DNA of 32,914 nucleotides, taken from the NCBI GenBank assembly GCA_964427535.1, contig CAYRVF010000055.1, positions 1 to 32,914 on the forward strand, written 5' to 3'. Under the pieces are notes generated by a model. That model was given only the letters and a program-made list of their open reading frames with translations, made no database searches and was not told the origin of the DNA. This document shows, piece after piece, positions 22,196 to 30,435 of the stretch. Made by a program: the position numbers and the translations under genes. Position 1 is the stretch's first letter, and every line of letters begins with the position of its first letter. This DNA is from CAYRVF01 sp964427535. Its GTDB lineage: Bacteria; Chloroflexota; Ktedonobacteria; Ktedonobacterales; JADMIN01.

Positions 22196-24715
22196 GTGAG
22201 TCGCTTTGATCGCTACAATCTCAATGCCCGGCGGTCTCTCGCGCATGCCCGTGAGATCGCGGTGCGATTGCAACATAAGACGATTTGCACGGAGCATCTG
22301 CTGTCTGGTCTGCTCGATTCCAACGACCCGGTCACCGCGGGCATCATTACCGCGCTGGGGGTGAACGTCACGCGGGTGCGGCAGGCTTTGGAGTTCGTCA
22401 TCGGCAAGGGATCGCGGCCCGCGATGGTCGAGCCGACATTGAGCGCCGCCGCCCGCCAGGTGCTCGATCTGGCCGAGCAGGAGGCGACCCAGGAAAACGC
22501 GATGGAGGTCGGCACGGAGCACATCCTGATCGGACTGCTCCGCGAGGGCGAAGGAATCGCCGCCGGGGTACTCGAAAGCTTCGGCGTCACGCTGGAGCGG
22601 GTGCGCGCGCATATGCAGTCGCAGAAGCGCTCCGCTGGTCTCAATTCCAGCTTTGCGCTTGAGCATGCCGCGCGCTATAACATGACGCCGACCCTCAACA
22701 TGGTCAGCCAGGACCTCACTGAGGCCGCGCTCGCCGAACGACTCGACCCAGTCGTCGGTCGCGAGGATGAGATTACCCGCGCCATGCAGATTCTGTCGCG
22801 GCGTATCAAGAATAATCCGGTGCTGATCGGCAGCGCGGGAGTGGGCAAGACGGCCATCGCGGAAGGGCTCGCCCAGCGCATCGCGGCGGGCCAGGTGCCC
22901 GAGGTGCTGCGCGACAAGCGCGTCGTCTCGCTCGACGTCAGCCTGCTGACGATCGGCACCAAGTATCGTGGCGACTTCGAGGAACGTCTCAAGCAGGTCG
23001 TCGACGAGATCGTGCGCGCGCAGAACGTGATCATCTTCATCGACGAGCTGCAGATTCTGCTCGGGGCTGGCGGCGCGGAAGGCTCCATCGACGCCTCCAA
23101 TCTCTTCAAGCCGATTCTCGCGCGCGGCGAGTTCCAGTGCATCGGCGCGACGACCGCCGACGACTACCGCAAGATTATCGAGCGCGACCCCGCCCTTGAG
23201 CGCCGCTTCCAGCCGATCAACGTGCCGGAGGCGACGATGGAGGAGACGGTGCAGATCCTGCGCGGTCTGCGCCCCAAGTACGAGAGCTTCCATCACGTGC
23301 GCATCAGCGACGAGGCCATCGCGCAGGCTGTGCAGCTCTCCAACCGCTACATTCAGGACCGCTTCCTGCCGGACAAGGCCATCGACCTGATGGACGAGGC
23401 AGCCGCACGGCTGCGCGTCTCGCGGGCGATCATGCCACCCGAGATTCACACACTACGCGAGCGCCTGCACAGCCTGGAGCAAGCGAAGAACAGCGCCATC
23501 AGCACCCGCAGCTTCGCGAAGGCTTCCGAACTACGCGACGAGGAGCTCGCGCTTCGCGACGAGATCATCCAGCGCGAGAGCGACTGGTATCAGCTCCGCC
23601 AAGAGGCCGAGCCGCGCGTCACCGGCCAGGACATCGCTGAGGTCGTGGTCAGATGGACGGGCATCCCGGCGGTGCAGGTCACATCCGAGGAGTCCGAGCG
23701 CCTGATGCGTCTGGAGGATGAGCTGCACCAGCGCGTCGTCGGGCAGGATGAGGCGATCAGCGCGGTCGCCCGTTCGGTGCGCCGCTCGCGTGCGGAGCTA
23801 CGCGACCGCCGCCGCCCGATCGGCTCGTTCCTCTTCGCCGGCCCGACTGGCGTCGGCAAGACCGAGCTGGCCCGCGCGCTCGCCGCCGCGCTCTTCGGCA
23901 CCGAAGACGCGATGATCAAGATCGACATGTCGGAGTTCATGGAGCGGCACAATGCCGCCCGCCTCACCGGAGCGCCTCCCGGGTACGTCGGCTACGATCA
24001 GGCCGGTCAGCTGACCGAGTCCGTACGCCGCAAGCCGTTCAGCGTGGTGCTGTTCGACGAAGTGGAGAAGGCGCACCCGCAGGTATTCGACCTGTTGCTG
24101 CAGATCATGGAAGAAGGTCGTCTGACAGATGCGAAGGGCCGCGTCGTCGACTTCCGCAATACGATTCTGATCATGACGTCGAACATCGGCGCCGACCGTC
24201 TCAACGCGCGTGGCAGCTTCGGCTTCACCCGCCCGCAACTCGCCGAGCAGGCCGAGCAGGCCGAGTACGACCGGATGCGTGACGCGGTGATGCCCGCGAT
24301 TCAGGAAACCTTCAGGCCGGAGTTCCTGAACCGCATCGACGACATTGTCTTCTTCCATGCGCTCTCGCGTCCGCAGGTGCGCAAGATTCTCGACCTGATG
24401 CTGGCACAGACGCAGGCGCGCCTGACCGAGCAGATGATCGAGATGCGGGTCTCCGACGCGGCGCAGGACCTCATCAGCGAGCGGGGCTACAACCGCGAGT
24501 TCGGCGCCCGTGCGCTGCGCCGGACCGTGCAGACGATGATCGAGGACCGTCTCGCCGAGATGCTGCTGACCAAAGAGGCTGCCGCCAACGACCGCATCGA
24601 TGTCGAATACGCCGACGGCGATGATCTGACTGTCACCGTCGCCCACGGTGCGCGCGCCCTTGCGGACGGCGGCCGCGACGAGCAGCGCCGCCTGAGCGCC
24701 CGCAAGGCCAGCTAG
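22196..24715 (+). CDS. clpC: ATP-dependent Clp protease ATP-binding subunit ClpC
   Basis: 839 aa from the GTG at 22196 (GAGAGGAAG about 10 nt upstream); the longer frame from 22043 adds Cys/His/Pro-rich residues unlike the family. ClpC unfolds proteins and feeds them to ClpP. Domains: two N-terminal Clp repeats (about 1-145, with TEHLLSGLL and TEHILIGLL); first AAA+ module with Walker A GSAGVGKT (212-219) and Walker B VIIFIDELQ followed by GAGGAEGSIDASN; a UVR/coiled-coil insertion (about 420-460, SFAKASELRDEE), which marks ClpC rather than ClpA; second AAA+ module with GPTGVGKT (549-556) and VVLFDEVEKAHPQVFD; and the C-terminal D2-small domain (NREFGARALRRTVQTMIED). The usual ctsR-mcsA-mcsB partners are not beside it. 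The catalase is divergent; a hairpin follows the stop. Confidence 0.96.
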   Translation: MSRFDRYNLNARRSLAHAREIAVRLQHKTICTEHLLSGLLDSNDPVTAGIITALGVNVTRVRQALEFVIGKGSRPAMVEPTLSAAARQVLDLAEQEATQENAMEVGTEHILIGLLREGEGIAAGVLESFGVTLERVRAHMQSQKRSAGLNSSFALEHAARYNMTPTLNMVSQDLTEAALAERLDPVVGREDEITRAMQILSRRIKNNPVLIGSAGVGKTAIAEGLAQRIAAGQVPEVLRDKRVVSLDVSLLTIGTKYRGDFEERLKQVVDEIVRAQNVIIFIDELQILLGAGGAEGSIDASNLFKPILARGEFQCIGATTADDYRKIIERDPALERRFQPINVPEATMEETVQILRGLRPKYESFHHVRISDEAIAQAVQLSNRYIQDRFLPDKAIDLMDEAAARLRVSRAIMPPEIHTLRERLHSLEQAKNSAISTRSFAKASELRDEELALRDEIIQRESDWYQLRQEAEPRVTGQDIAEVVVRWTGIPAVQVTSEESERLMRLEDELHQRVVGQDEAISAVARSVRRSRAELRDRRRPIGSFLFAGPTGVGKTELARALAAALFGTEDAMIKIDMSEFMERHNAARLTGAPPGYVGYDQAGQLTESVRRKPFSVVLFDEVEKAHPQVFDLLLQIMEEGRLTDAKGRVVDFRNTILIMTSNIGADRLNARGSFGFTRPQLAEQAEQAEYDRMRDAVMPAIQETFRPEFLNRIDDIVFFHALSRPQVRKILDLMLAQTQARLTEQMIEMRVSDAAQDLISERGYNREFGARALRRTVQTMIEDRLAEMLLTKEAAANDRIDVEYADGDDLTVTVAHGARALADGGRDEQRRLSARKAS

Positions 24716-24725
24716 CGAACCCAAG

Positions 24726-24775
24726 CGCCTCGGTGCCCCTCATCCGCCAGGGAGAGGCACTGAGGCGATTGCTTC
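24726..24775 (+). terminator. Hairpin terminator after clpC
   Basis: CGCCTCGGTGCC (24726-24737) pairs with GGCACTGAGGCG (24756-24767), twelve pairs including one G-T wobble, ten bases after the stop. The tract behind it (ATTGCTT) is only weakly T-rich. The rest of the 317-bp gap to 25032 shows only small hairpins such as CTACC-CTCA-GGTAG and no gene. Confidence 0.55.
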
Positions 24776-25032
24776 CCACAAGGCCCTGTCGCGTAAACCC
24801 AAACACGGCCTGACTCCGAAGACCAACCATTTATCCCACATCAATGTGAGAGTGTGCGTAGGAAGGCATCATCACACGCTACCCTCAGGTAGTCGGGTGA
24901 CGTCGAATTCGCTCCATGCACGGAGACGTACTGATTGAATCGTCTACCCGGAAATCGCCGCTCGGCACCGTGCGGGTCGCGTCGATGAATGCGTCATGGA
25001 CGCCGCCCACGACTGACGTTCGATCTTGGGCG

Positions 25033-27216
25033 CTACCCGAGGTTCAGGTGAACCGGACTCCCAATCAGTGAAATTCTGACGCCGACCTTATCCGTTGGCG
25101 CGACGCCGCCCGTACTGGCATACATCACTTGCCACCATCCTGTCCCGTTCACATCGCAGGTTCCCGTATAGGATGGCGCCAGCGTGACCTGAGCGTTGAG
25201 CCACAATCCATTGTAGGAGCGTTGCCCGCCATTGAAGGTCTTGACACTTTTGACGCCATCGACCGTCTGTTGGGGAGCCGTGGACGGATAGGTCACGGTC
25301 GCTTTGGTCGGGTCGGGAGGTACGATGCCGACATTGAGCGTTCCGTTTGGGTTGGAGGAGCCTGCGTCACCGGGATCGAAGATTGAGACCGTGAGCGTGC
25401 GCCCGGCATAGTCACTGGGTATACAGGCCAGATCAAAGCAGGCATAGGAACTGCCGTTCGATGTCACGCAGGAGTTCTGCGGACTGGTGCGACTTGGCGT
25501 CGCATTCGTCAACACGCCCTGCAAAATAACGTCGTCGTTATTCCAGCCCGCAATGGTCATGCTCGATGCACCGGAGCCCGATCCTGATTGCCCCCCGGGG
25601 CCAGTCGAGCCACAGCCTGAGCCAAGGGGGCTGGTAATCGTGTTGCTGTTGCAGACCTTGAGTGCATATTGATGGCTGCCCCAGCCATCGAGGGACGACG
25701 ACGTATAGGCGCTGGTGCTCGCCGTCAAACCCGTTGCCTCGACCACCAACCGGTACGTGCCTGCCGTTAGCCCGCCTGTCACCGAGAGTTTGCACCAGTC
25801 CTGCGGGTTGCAGCCCTGCTGCGACTGAATGGTGGCGGCGGAGACACACCCCTGGCCAGATTGAAAGCTGCCAAAATACGAATTGGGAGTCGTGCCGCCC
25901 TGCCAATAGGGGTCATACACCTGGTTTGCCGCGTTACACCCATGCGTCGAGAGATCGCCGGACTCGGCGTCATAGGGCCGATAGGTCGTGGACGCGACTT
26001 GCACATCGGTGGTCCGGTTGAAGATCGTATTGACCTGGTAGAGCGTATAGGTCACGTTGTAATAAAACAACGGAGCGTCGTAGTTCCCGTTAAATGTCAC
26101 GCCCTCGCCGCGTGGGCCCTTGTAAAACTGAGCCGAAGGGCAATACCCGGACCGACTGCAGTTTGCCCCGTTGTCGACGAAACGATCGAAATCGGGATGG
26201 CTCAGCACGGTGGTCGACCCTCCATTCGGCCCAGGTATGTAGTTTGGATTGAATATCCAAAGCGACCCGGTGACACCGGAGGGTACGTTGATCTGGTAGT
26301 TATAGCCGCCAGGGTGACTCGTAGAGGTCGTCATCGGCCCAGCAAATCCAGCGGGCTGCTGGTTGGGATTCCCCGGCGTAGTCCCAGGCAGACCGCAGTG
26401 TTGGGATATGTTGCTCGCTGTCCCGCTATATGTGGGAATGTCCGACCATTGGGGATGATTGGTAGGTCCATAGCCGTTGTAGGCATAGCTAGAAGACGAG
26501 GGGTCCACCCCACCGGGAACAGCTGACGTGTCTGTTGGCCCTTCAGCACAATAGACGTACGGGTCTCCTGATTCAATCAGGTCCGCCGGGCCAGTTAGTG
26601 ACGCCGTGTAATAGTCCAGGTGCGACTGTGTCGTGTCGGAGATGCTACATGAATGACCTTCGGTGCGATCGGTGCCCGTGTAGCATTCGACCTCGTCCCC
26701 AAAGGTGTTGGACCGCGAACCGAGCTGCGCCGTCGGCAGGTACGATGCACCCGCGCTGGCTGAGATGGTGGTAGACCCGATGCCTATCGCGCTGAGCAGC
26801 ACGACATTCGTCGTCTCAGTAATCGTCACCGTGAGGCTGTCTTGTTGCCCTGTGGTGGCGCAAGCCGCAATCTCAACACTCCGCACGTTCGCCGGGCAGT
26901 AGTCGGCCATAGTGGTATCGTTATTCGACAGCACATGGCCAAAGCCATTCTTGACAGTCTCGCGACTCGCCCGTGAGACGGCGGAATCATTGGCTGGCGT
27001 GCCGACGAGGGGCGTGTTGTAGTTGGTGGGCAGATAAATGACGCCCGCGAGGGCTCCAGCTTCGGCGGCTCGCTCCATACGTGCGTAGAGATCAAAGAGA
27101 CGCACGCTATCAATCGCCAGACCCAGGATCGCGATTAAGACGGTCAGCGTCAGAGCAAAAATGACTAACGTCTGGCCAGACCGGCGGAGTCGCGGCCTCG
27201 ATGATGGTAGGGCCAT
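25033..27216 (-). CDS. Large TadE/TadG-like pilus-assembly or surface protein
   Basis: 727 aa from the ATG at 27216 (GAGGGCG upstream); a GTG at 27261 is possible and adds 15 basic residues. After a basic, Arg-rich start (RPRLRRSGQ) comes one hydrophobic helix, TLVIFALTLTVLIAILGLAI, followed by DSVRLFDLYARMERAAEAGALAGV, the TadE/TadG pattern: a pseudopilin-like helix that anchors the protein in the membrane. The remaining ~670 residues are predicted outside the cell: rich in Ser, Thr, Gly, Asn and Tyr with many cysteines, low in charge, like a beta-rich secreted region. TadG proteins are usually 300-450 aa, so this one is unusually long. No tadA, tadB, tadC or flp gene lies in the window, so it is isolated. 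The TadE/G assignment rests on the N-terminus only. Confidence 0.75.
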   Translation of the reverse strand: MALPSSRPRLRRSGQTLVIFALTLTVLIAILGLAIDSVRLFDLYARMERAAEAGALAGVIYLPTNYNTPLVGTPANDSAVSRASRETVKNGFGHVLSNNDTTMADYCPANVRSVEIAACATTGQQDSLTVTITETTNVVLLSAIGIGSTTISASAGASYLPTAQLGSRSNTFGDEVECYTGTDRTEGHSCSISDTTQSHLDYYTASLTGPADLIESGDPYVYCAEGPTDTSAVPGGVDPSSSSYAYNGYGPTNHPQWSDIPTYSGTASNISQHCGLPGTTPGNPNQQPAGFAGPMTTSTSHPGGYNYQINVPSGVTGSLWIFNPNYIPGPNGGSTTVLSHPDFDRFVDNGANCSRSGYCPSAQFYKGPRGEGVTFNGNYDAPLFYYNVTYTLYQVNTIFNRTTDVQVASTTYRPYDAESGDLSTHGCNAANQVYDPYWQGGTTPNSYFGSFQSGQGCVSAATIQSQQGCNPQDWCKLSVTGGLTAGTYRLVVEATGLTASTSAYTSSSLDGWGSHQYALKVCNSNTITSPLGSGCGSTGPGGQSGSGSGASSMTIAGWNNDDVILQGVLTNATPSRTSPQNSCVTSNGSSYACFDLACIPSDYAGRTLTVSIFDPGDAGSSNPNGTLNVGIVPPDPTKATVTYPSTAPQQTVDGVKSVKTFNGGQRSYNGLWLNAQVTLAPSYTGTCDVNGTGWWQVMYASTGGVAPTDKVGVRISLIGSPVHLNLG

Positions 27217-27261
27217 ACGCGCCCTCGTGCCCTTGTCCGCTGAGCTCACGCCTGCCCCCAC

Positions 27262-27823
27262 TCTTCCTCACATGCCCACTTCCATCGGCGGCACTCACAC
27301 GTGCATCTACGCCATGAGGCCTTCACCCTCCACCGGGACTGCCCGCACCCATCGGAGCCGCCTCCGATCCGCTTGCCATTGTAGCAGCCGAAGCGGCGAA
27401 TTCGTCAATCTGGAGAGACCAAAGGTACAGTGTTCAGCCGAGATGCCTGGAAAACGTCATGCCCACGCACGTACGATCCCATAGAAGATCGCGACACGAA
27501 TCGCTCTGATGACGGTTTTGCGTCTAGCGTATCGGCGAAGCACATTCCACTCATGACAAGAGATGAGCATGTCGTTGGTGATGCGGCGTCGCCCATGCCC
27601 GTTGCCTGGCTGCGAGCAGGCGGCGAGCGACGCGTGACATCACACCTCGACGCCATCCATGAGATCTAGCGACTGTTTAGTAGCATGCACTATATGTCGC
27701 TCAGCCGGTAGACATCAGGCATGAAGGCTATCAGTTCGCATGTCAGAAAGTGTTTGACATGCGAACTGAGGGAAATCTCGATTCTGCCAGGGGACGAGAC
27801 GCGCAAAGAGGGGCACGGCGCCT
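27262..27823. other. Gene-free stretch between TadG-like and YbaK-like genes
   Basis: About 560 bp without a convincing gene. A 79-codon frame at 27430-27669 on the plus strand lacks a ribosome binding site and resembles nothing I know. The right part contains a perfect 15-bp inverted repeat. Confidence 0.5.
27731..27769. repeat. Perfect 15-bp inverted repeat
   Basis: TCAGTTCGCATGTCA (27731-27745) and TGACATGCGAACTGA (27755-27769) pair perfectly around a 9-nt loop. It lies 54 bp after the YbaK-like stop on the minus strand; no T tract follows on either strand, so an intrinsic terminator is not clear. It could be an mRNA 3' stabiliser or a binding site. Confidence 0.8.
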
Positions 27824-28291
27824 CTACCGGACGGCGAGATCGACGGTTTGCGCGTTGGTGATGCGCTGCAACTCGGCGGGTGTGGTGCGGAAGACCGCGT
27901 TGGGCGTGCCTGCCGCCGCCCAGATGGTGTCGTAGCGCAACAGGTCACTGTCGAGATAGGTGGGCAGCAGCGTCGCGTGGCCGAGCGGTGGCACACCGCC
28001 GATGGCAAAGCCCGTGGCCGAACGGACTGTATCGGCGTCGGCGCGGCTGACCTTCGCGCCGAGCACAAAGCCCAGGCGCTTCGTATCGACGCGGTTCTCG
28101 CCGGACACGAGCGCGAGAATTGGCTGCTCGCCCGCAGCAAAGACGAGCGACTTCACGATTTGGCCGACGGTCGTGCCAATCGCCGCGGCTGCCTCCTCCG
28201 CCGTGTGCGTGCTCTCCGCGAACTCACGCACTTCCGTCCGCACACCCGCTGCTGCCAGCGCCGCCACTACTCGCTCAACCGCCGGTTTCAT
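27824..28291 (-). CDS. YbaK/ProX-type aminoacyl-tRNA deacylase
   Basis: 155 aa. GGAGG sits 9 nt before the ATG at 28291 but directly against the ATG at 28300, so the shorter start is chosen. The YbaK/EbsC fold is recognisable: helix-rich N-terminus, STHTAEEAAAAIGTTVGQIVKSLVF with the invariant Lys47, ALVSGENRVDTKRL, then GFAIGGVPPLGHA, a conserved Gly/Pro loop of the active-site cleft, and AAAGTPNAVFRTTP near the end. Such freestanding domains hydrolyse mischarged tRNAs (for example Cys- or Ala-tRNA(Pro)) and so support translation fidelity; which one cannot be read from sequence alone. It follows the glyoxalase-like gene by 60 bp on the same strand, probably co-transcribed. Confidence 0.9.
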   Translation of the reverse strand: MKPAVERVVAALAAAGVRTEVREFAESTHTAEEAAAAIGTTVGQIVKSLVFAAGEQPILALVSGENRVDTKRLGFVLGAKVSRADADTVRSATGFAIGGVPPLGHATLLPTYLDSDLLRYDTIWAAAGTPNAVFRTTPAELQRITNAQTVDLAVR

Positions 28292-28351
28292 ACGTGCCAT
28301 CCTCCAACCGTCTCGACTCGCATCTATCAGGCACTCCAGCATAACACGATG

Positions 28352-29230
28352 CTACCGCGCCTCGGTCAGCAGCAAAGGGGCGCCCATCGTCTCCTCTGGC
28401 GGAATCAGCGTCTCCGCGCCACGCGACTCGAAGGCGACTGCCGTGCGTTGCAGATAGGCCCGTGTGGCCTCCGCATCGCGCACGCCAAGGGTCACTCGGC
28501 ACAGGCCCTCGCCCGCCGCATCGAGTCGCCGCTGCGCGATTCCGTCGTCCACCGGATGTGCAAGCACGATCCGTTCAGCGCCGCCATCCAGCGGAATCGA
28601 CACCACCTCCGCGCCCAGCGATTCGTCGAGCGACGCCGTGCCAGACGGACGCAGCCCGTAGACCGACGCGAACCGGAGCGATGCCCCGTGCAGATCGTCT
28701 ACCGCGAACGTCGCCTCGACGAGCGAGATGGCGCCATTGGGGTGCGGCTGGGGCTCGTCCGGGTGCGCTAGCTCGCGAGTGTGTCGCTCACCAGAGGTGT
28801 CGTGCTGGATGAGAAACGGCTGAAGTCCGACCGCGGATGCCCACAGGTCATCGGTGTCGATGCCCACTGTTCGCCAGGTGCGCGCGACGCCATCCGGCGC
28901 GCGCAGGCGGCCCGGCTTCGGCCCACGCACATCTACGCCGCGCTCGCGCATCGCCAGCGCCTCCGCGTCAACATCCTCAGATTGCAGCGCCAGCCCAACC
29001 CAGCCATCCCCATGTTCGAACCGACCTTCGAGGGCGGGCGAGGCTGCCGAAGGATTGGCGATTGTCAGCAGCTCGAGATACCCGTTCCCGAACACAATCA
29101 GCCGGTTGCGGGTGCCGAGATGTGGATGCTCGCCTCCACCCACCACTGTGAACCCAAGCCGCCGGAACGCCGCTTCGAGGGCATCTAGATTCCGCGCGCC
29201 CGTGATGACATGATCGATACGTACTGGCAC
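28352..29230 (-). CDS. Glyoxalase/VOC-superfamily protein
   Basis: 292 aa. The GTG at 29230 gives PVRIDHVITGARNLDALEAAFRRLGF, the usual opening of a glyoxalase-3-like VOC protein; the ribosome site is weak (GTGAGAG). Two VOC-like halves are visible: residues 1-140, with IDHV, NRLIVFGNGYLELL and GWVGLALQSEDVDA; and about 165-290, with ISLVEATFAVDDL and LCRVTLGVRDAEATRAYL. Metal-binding positions are suggested by His7 and Glu in YLEL, but the full set is not certain. VOC proteins include dioxygenases, isomerases and resistance proteins, so substrate is unknown. It is followed by the YbaK-like gene, with which it probably forms an operon. A REP-like element lies in the gap to the SDR gene upstream. 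Confidence 0.8.
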   Translation of the reverse strand: MPVRIDHVITGARNLDALEAAFRRLGFTVVGGGEHPHLGTRNRLIVFGNGYLELLTIANPSAASPALEGRFEHGDGWVGLALQSEDVDAEALAMRERGVDVRGPKPGRLRAPDGVARTWRTVGIDTDDLWASAVGLQPFLIQHDTSGERHTRELAHPDEPQPHPNGAISLVEATFAVDDLHGASLRFASVYGLRPSGTASLDESLGAEVVSIPLDGGAERIVLAHPVDDGIAQRRLDAAGEGLCRVTLGVRDAEATRAYLQRTAVAFESRGAETLIPPEETMGAPLLLTEAR

Positions 29231-29281
29231 AGTGCTCTCACTTTACTTTCACTCGCCGTCGTCGCCACCGGAAACCCTTGT

Positions 29282-29322
29282 CCTGAGGCAGGCACGTGCG
29301 AGGCAGGCTTCGCCCCTACAAT
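29282..29322 (-). repeat. Possible degenerate dispersed repeat element
   Basis: On the minus strand this reads TGTAGGGGCGAAGCCTGCC and continues with CTCGCACGTGCCTGCCTC; GAGGCAGGC occurs twice on the plus strand (29285-29293 and 29300-29308). Elements beginning TGTAGGGGCGA and rich in GCCTGCCTCGC are dispersed in genomes of related bacteria. Only one copy is visible in this window. Confidence 0.4.
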
Positions 29323-29385
29323 ACGCCTTCACATCCTGCTGATAAGCGACGACACTCTCCCCCGAAGGCTAGTCCGCCCGCCTCA

Positions 29386-29415
29386 CCGCCCCTTCCCTCC
29401 AAGGAAGGGGGGCGG
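29386..29415 (-). terminator. GC-rich hairpin after the classical SDR gene
   Basis: CCCCTTCC (29389-29396) pairs with GGAAGGGG (29403-29410) around a 6-nt loop, extended by CCG/CGG across a 2-nt bulge. It begins 4 bp after the SDR stop on the minus strand. No T tract follows, so it may be part of the dispersed element rather than a true terminator. Confidence 0.45.
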
Positions 29416-29418
29416 GGG

Positions 29419-30276
29419 TTAGGTCCGCGCTCCCTCAACCCGCGCAGTGTTCGCCGTCGACGGAGTCCGGTCTCCAGCGCTTTGGCCGAGCAGATCGGGC
29501 CGATAGCGCGCGAGGACGACATACGCAAGATCGACGAGCCCGGGGAACGTCTGCACGAGCCAGCCCGCGGGCGCGAGAAAGCCCGGCACGATCACCGTGC
29601 GACGCGGCCGTTCGAGTGTGCGCGCGATGGCCTGCGCCACCCGCTCGGGCGGGAAGCCAGTGAAGCCGCCTTGGGCCTCCTCCGTTCCGGCGGCCTGCGA
29701 GAACTCCGTCGCGATTGGACCTGGATTGACGAGCGTTACCCGCACGCCGCTGCCGGTCAGTTCGCGGCGCAGTCCTTCGGTCCAGTTTGCCAGCGCGGCT
29801 TTCGTCGCGGCGTAGATGGCGACCGGCGGCGTTGCGATCATCGCGGACATCGAGGCAACGTTGACGAGTGCGCCGCGCCGCCGTTTCAGCTCTGGCAGTG
29901 CCAGGCGGGTCAGCTCGATAGGCGCCATCACGTTGAGATCGAACATCTCGTACACATCGGCGGGCGAGAGCGATTCGGTCGTGCCAGCCTTCGCCCTGCC
30001 AGCGTTGTTGATGAGCACGTCAAGCCTGCCGAAGTCGCGCAGCGTGGCGTCGATCATCGTCTGCCGGTCCTCCGCCTTCGTCACGTCTCCCGGAAGCGCG
30101 AGCGCGCGTCCGCCCGCCGCTTCGATTTCTGTGGCGAGGGCGTCGATCCGCTCGCCGCGGCGGGCCACCAGCACAACCGCATAGCCGCGTTGCCCTAGCT
30201 CACGCGCCGTCGCCGCCCCGATCCCGCTGGACGCGCCCGTCACCAGCGCGACGCGTGGTGTCGCGATGCTTGCCAT
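29419..30276 (-). CDS. Classical short-chain dehydrogenase/reductase
   Basis: 285 aa. The ATG at 30276 has GGAGGGAAG upstream; the frame to 30540 overlaps the divergent gene and is not protein-like. All SDR hallmarks are present: cofactor motif TGASSGIG (13-20), an Arg-rich end of strand 2 (ARRGER, suggesting NADP(H)), NNAG (about 90-93), catalytic Asn115, Ser142, Tyr155 and Lys159 (YAATK), and the PGPIATEF segment. The C-terminus adds about 40 residues with a hydrophobic stretch (GFLAPAGWLVQTFPGLVDLAYVV) that could attach the enzyme to the membrane, as in lipid- and sterol-acting members. Substrate unknown. It is divergent from the glycosyltransferase (159 bp), in contrast to the catalytically altered SDR at the start of the window. 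Confidence 0.92.
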   Translation of the reverse strand: MASIATPRVALVTGASSGIGAATARELGQRGYAVVLVARRGERIDALATEIEAAGGRALALPGDVTKAEDRQTMIDATLRDFGRLDVLINNAGRAKAGTTESLSPADVYEMFDLNVMAPIELTRLALPELKRRRGALVNVASMSAMIATPPVAIYAATKAALANWTEGLRRELTGSGVRVTLVNPGPIATEFSQAAGTEEAQGGFTGFPPERVAQAIARTLERPRRTVIVPGFLAPAGWLVQTFPGLVDLAYVVLARYRPDLLGQSAGDRTPSTANTARVEGART

Positions 30277-30435
30277 CTCTATCTTCCCTCCACAACTACG
30301 GACCTGGCTTGCGAAGCACCTGTGGCGCGAGATGTGCGCGCCCGCTAAAATAGAGTGATAGAGCACAGTGCTAACCCGACGCAACAGCCAGTCCCATCCA
30401 GGTGGCAAGGTGAGAGTTGGAAGAAGGTGGGGGCA

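Noticed and set aside
22091..23449. 452-codon frame opposite clpC
   Set aside because: Shadow of the conserved ClpC sequence; no ribosome site or family pattern.
27430..27669. Small plus-strand gene of 79 codons
   Set aside because: No ribosome binding site, atypical composition and no recognisable motif.
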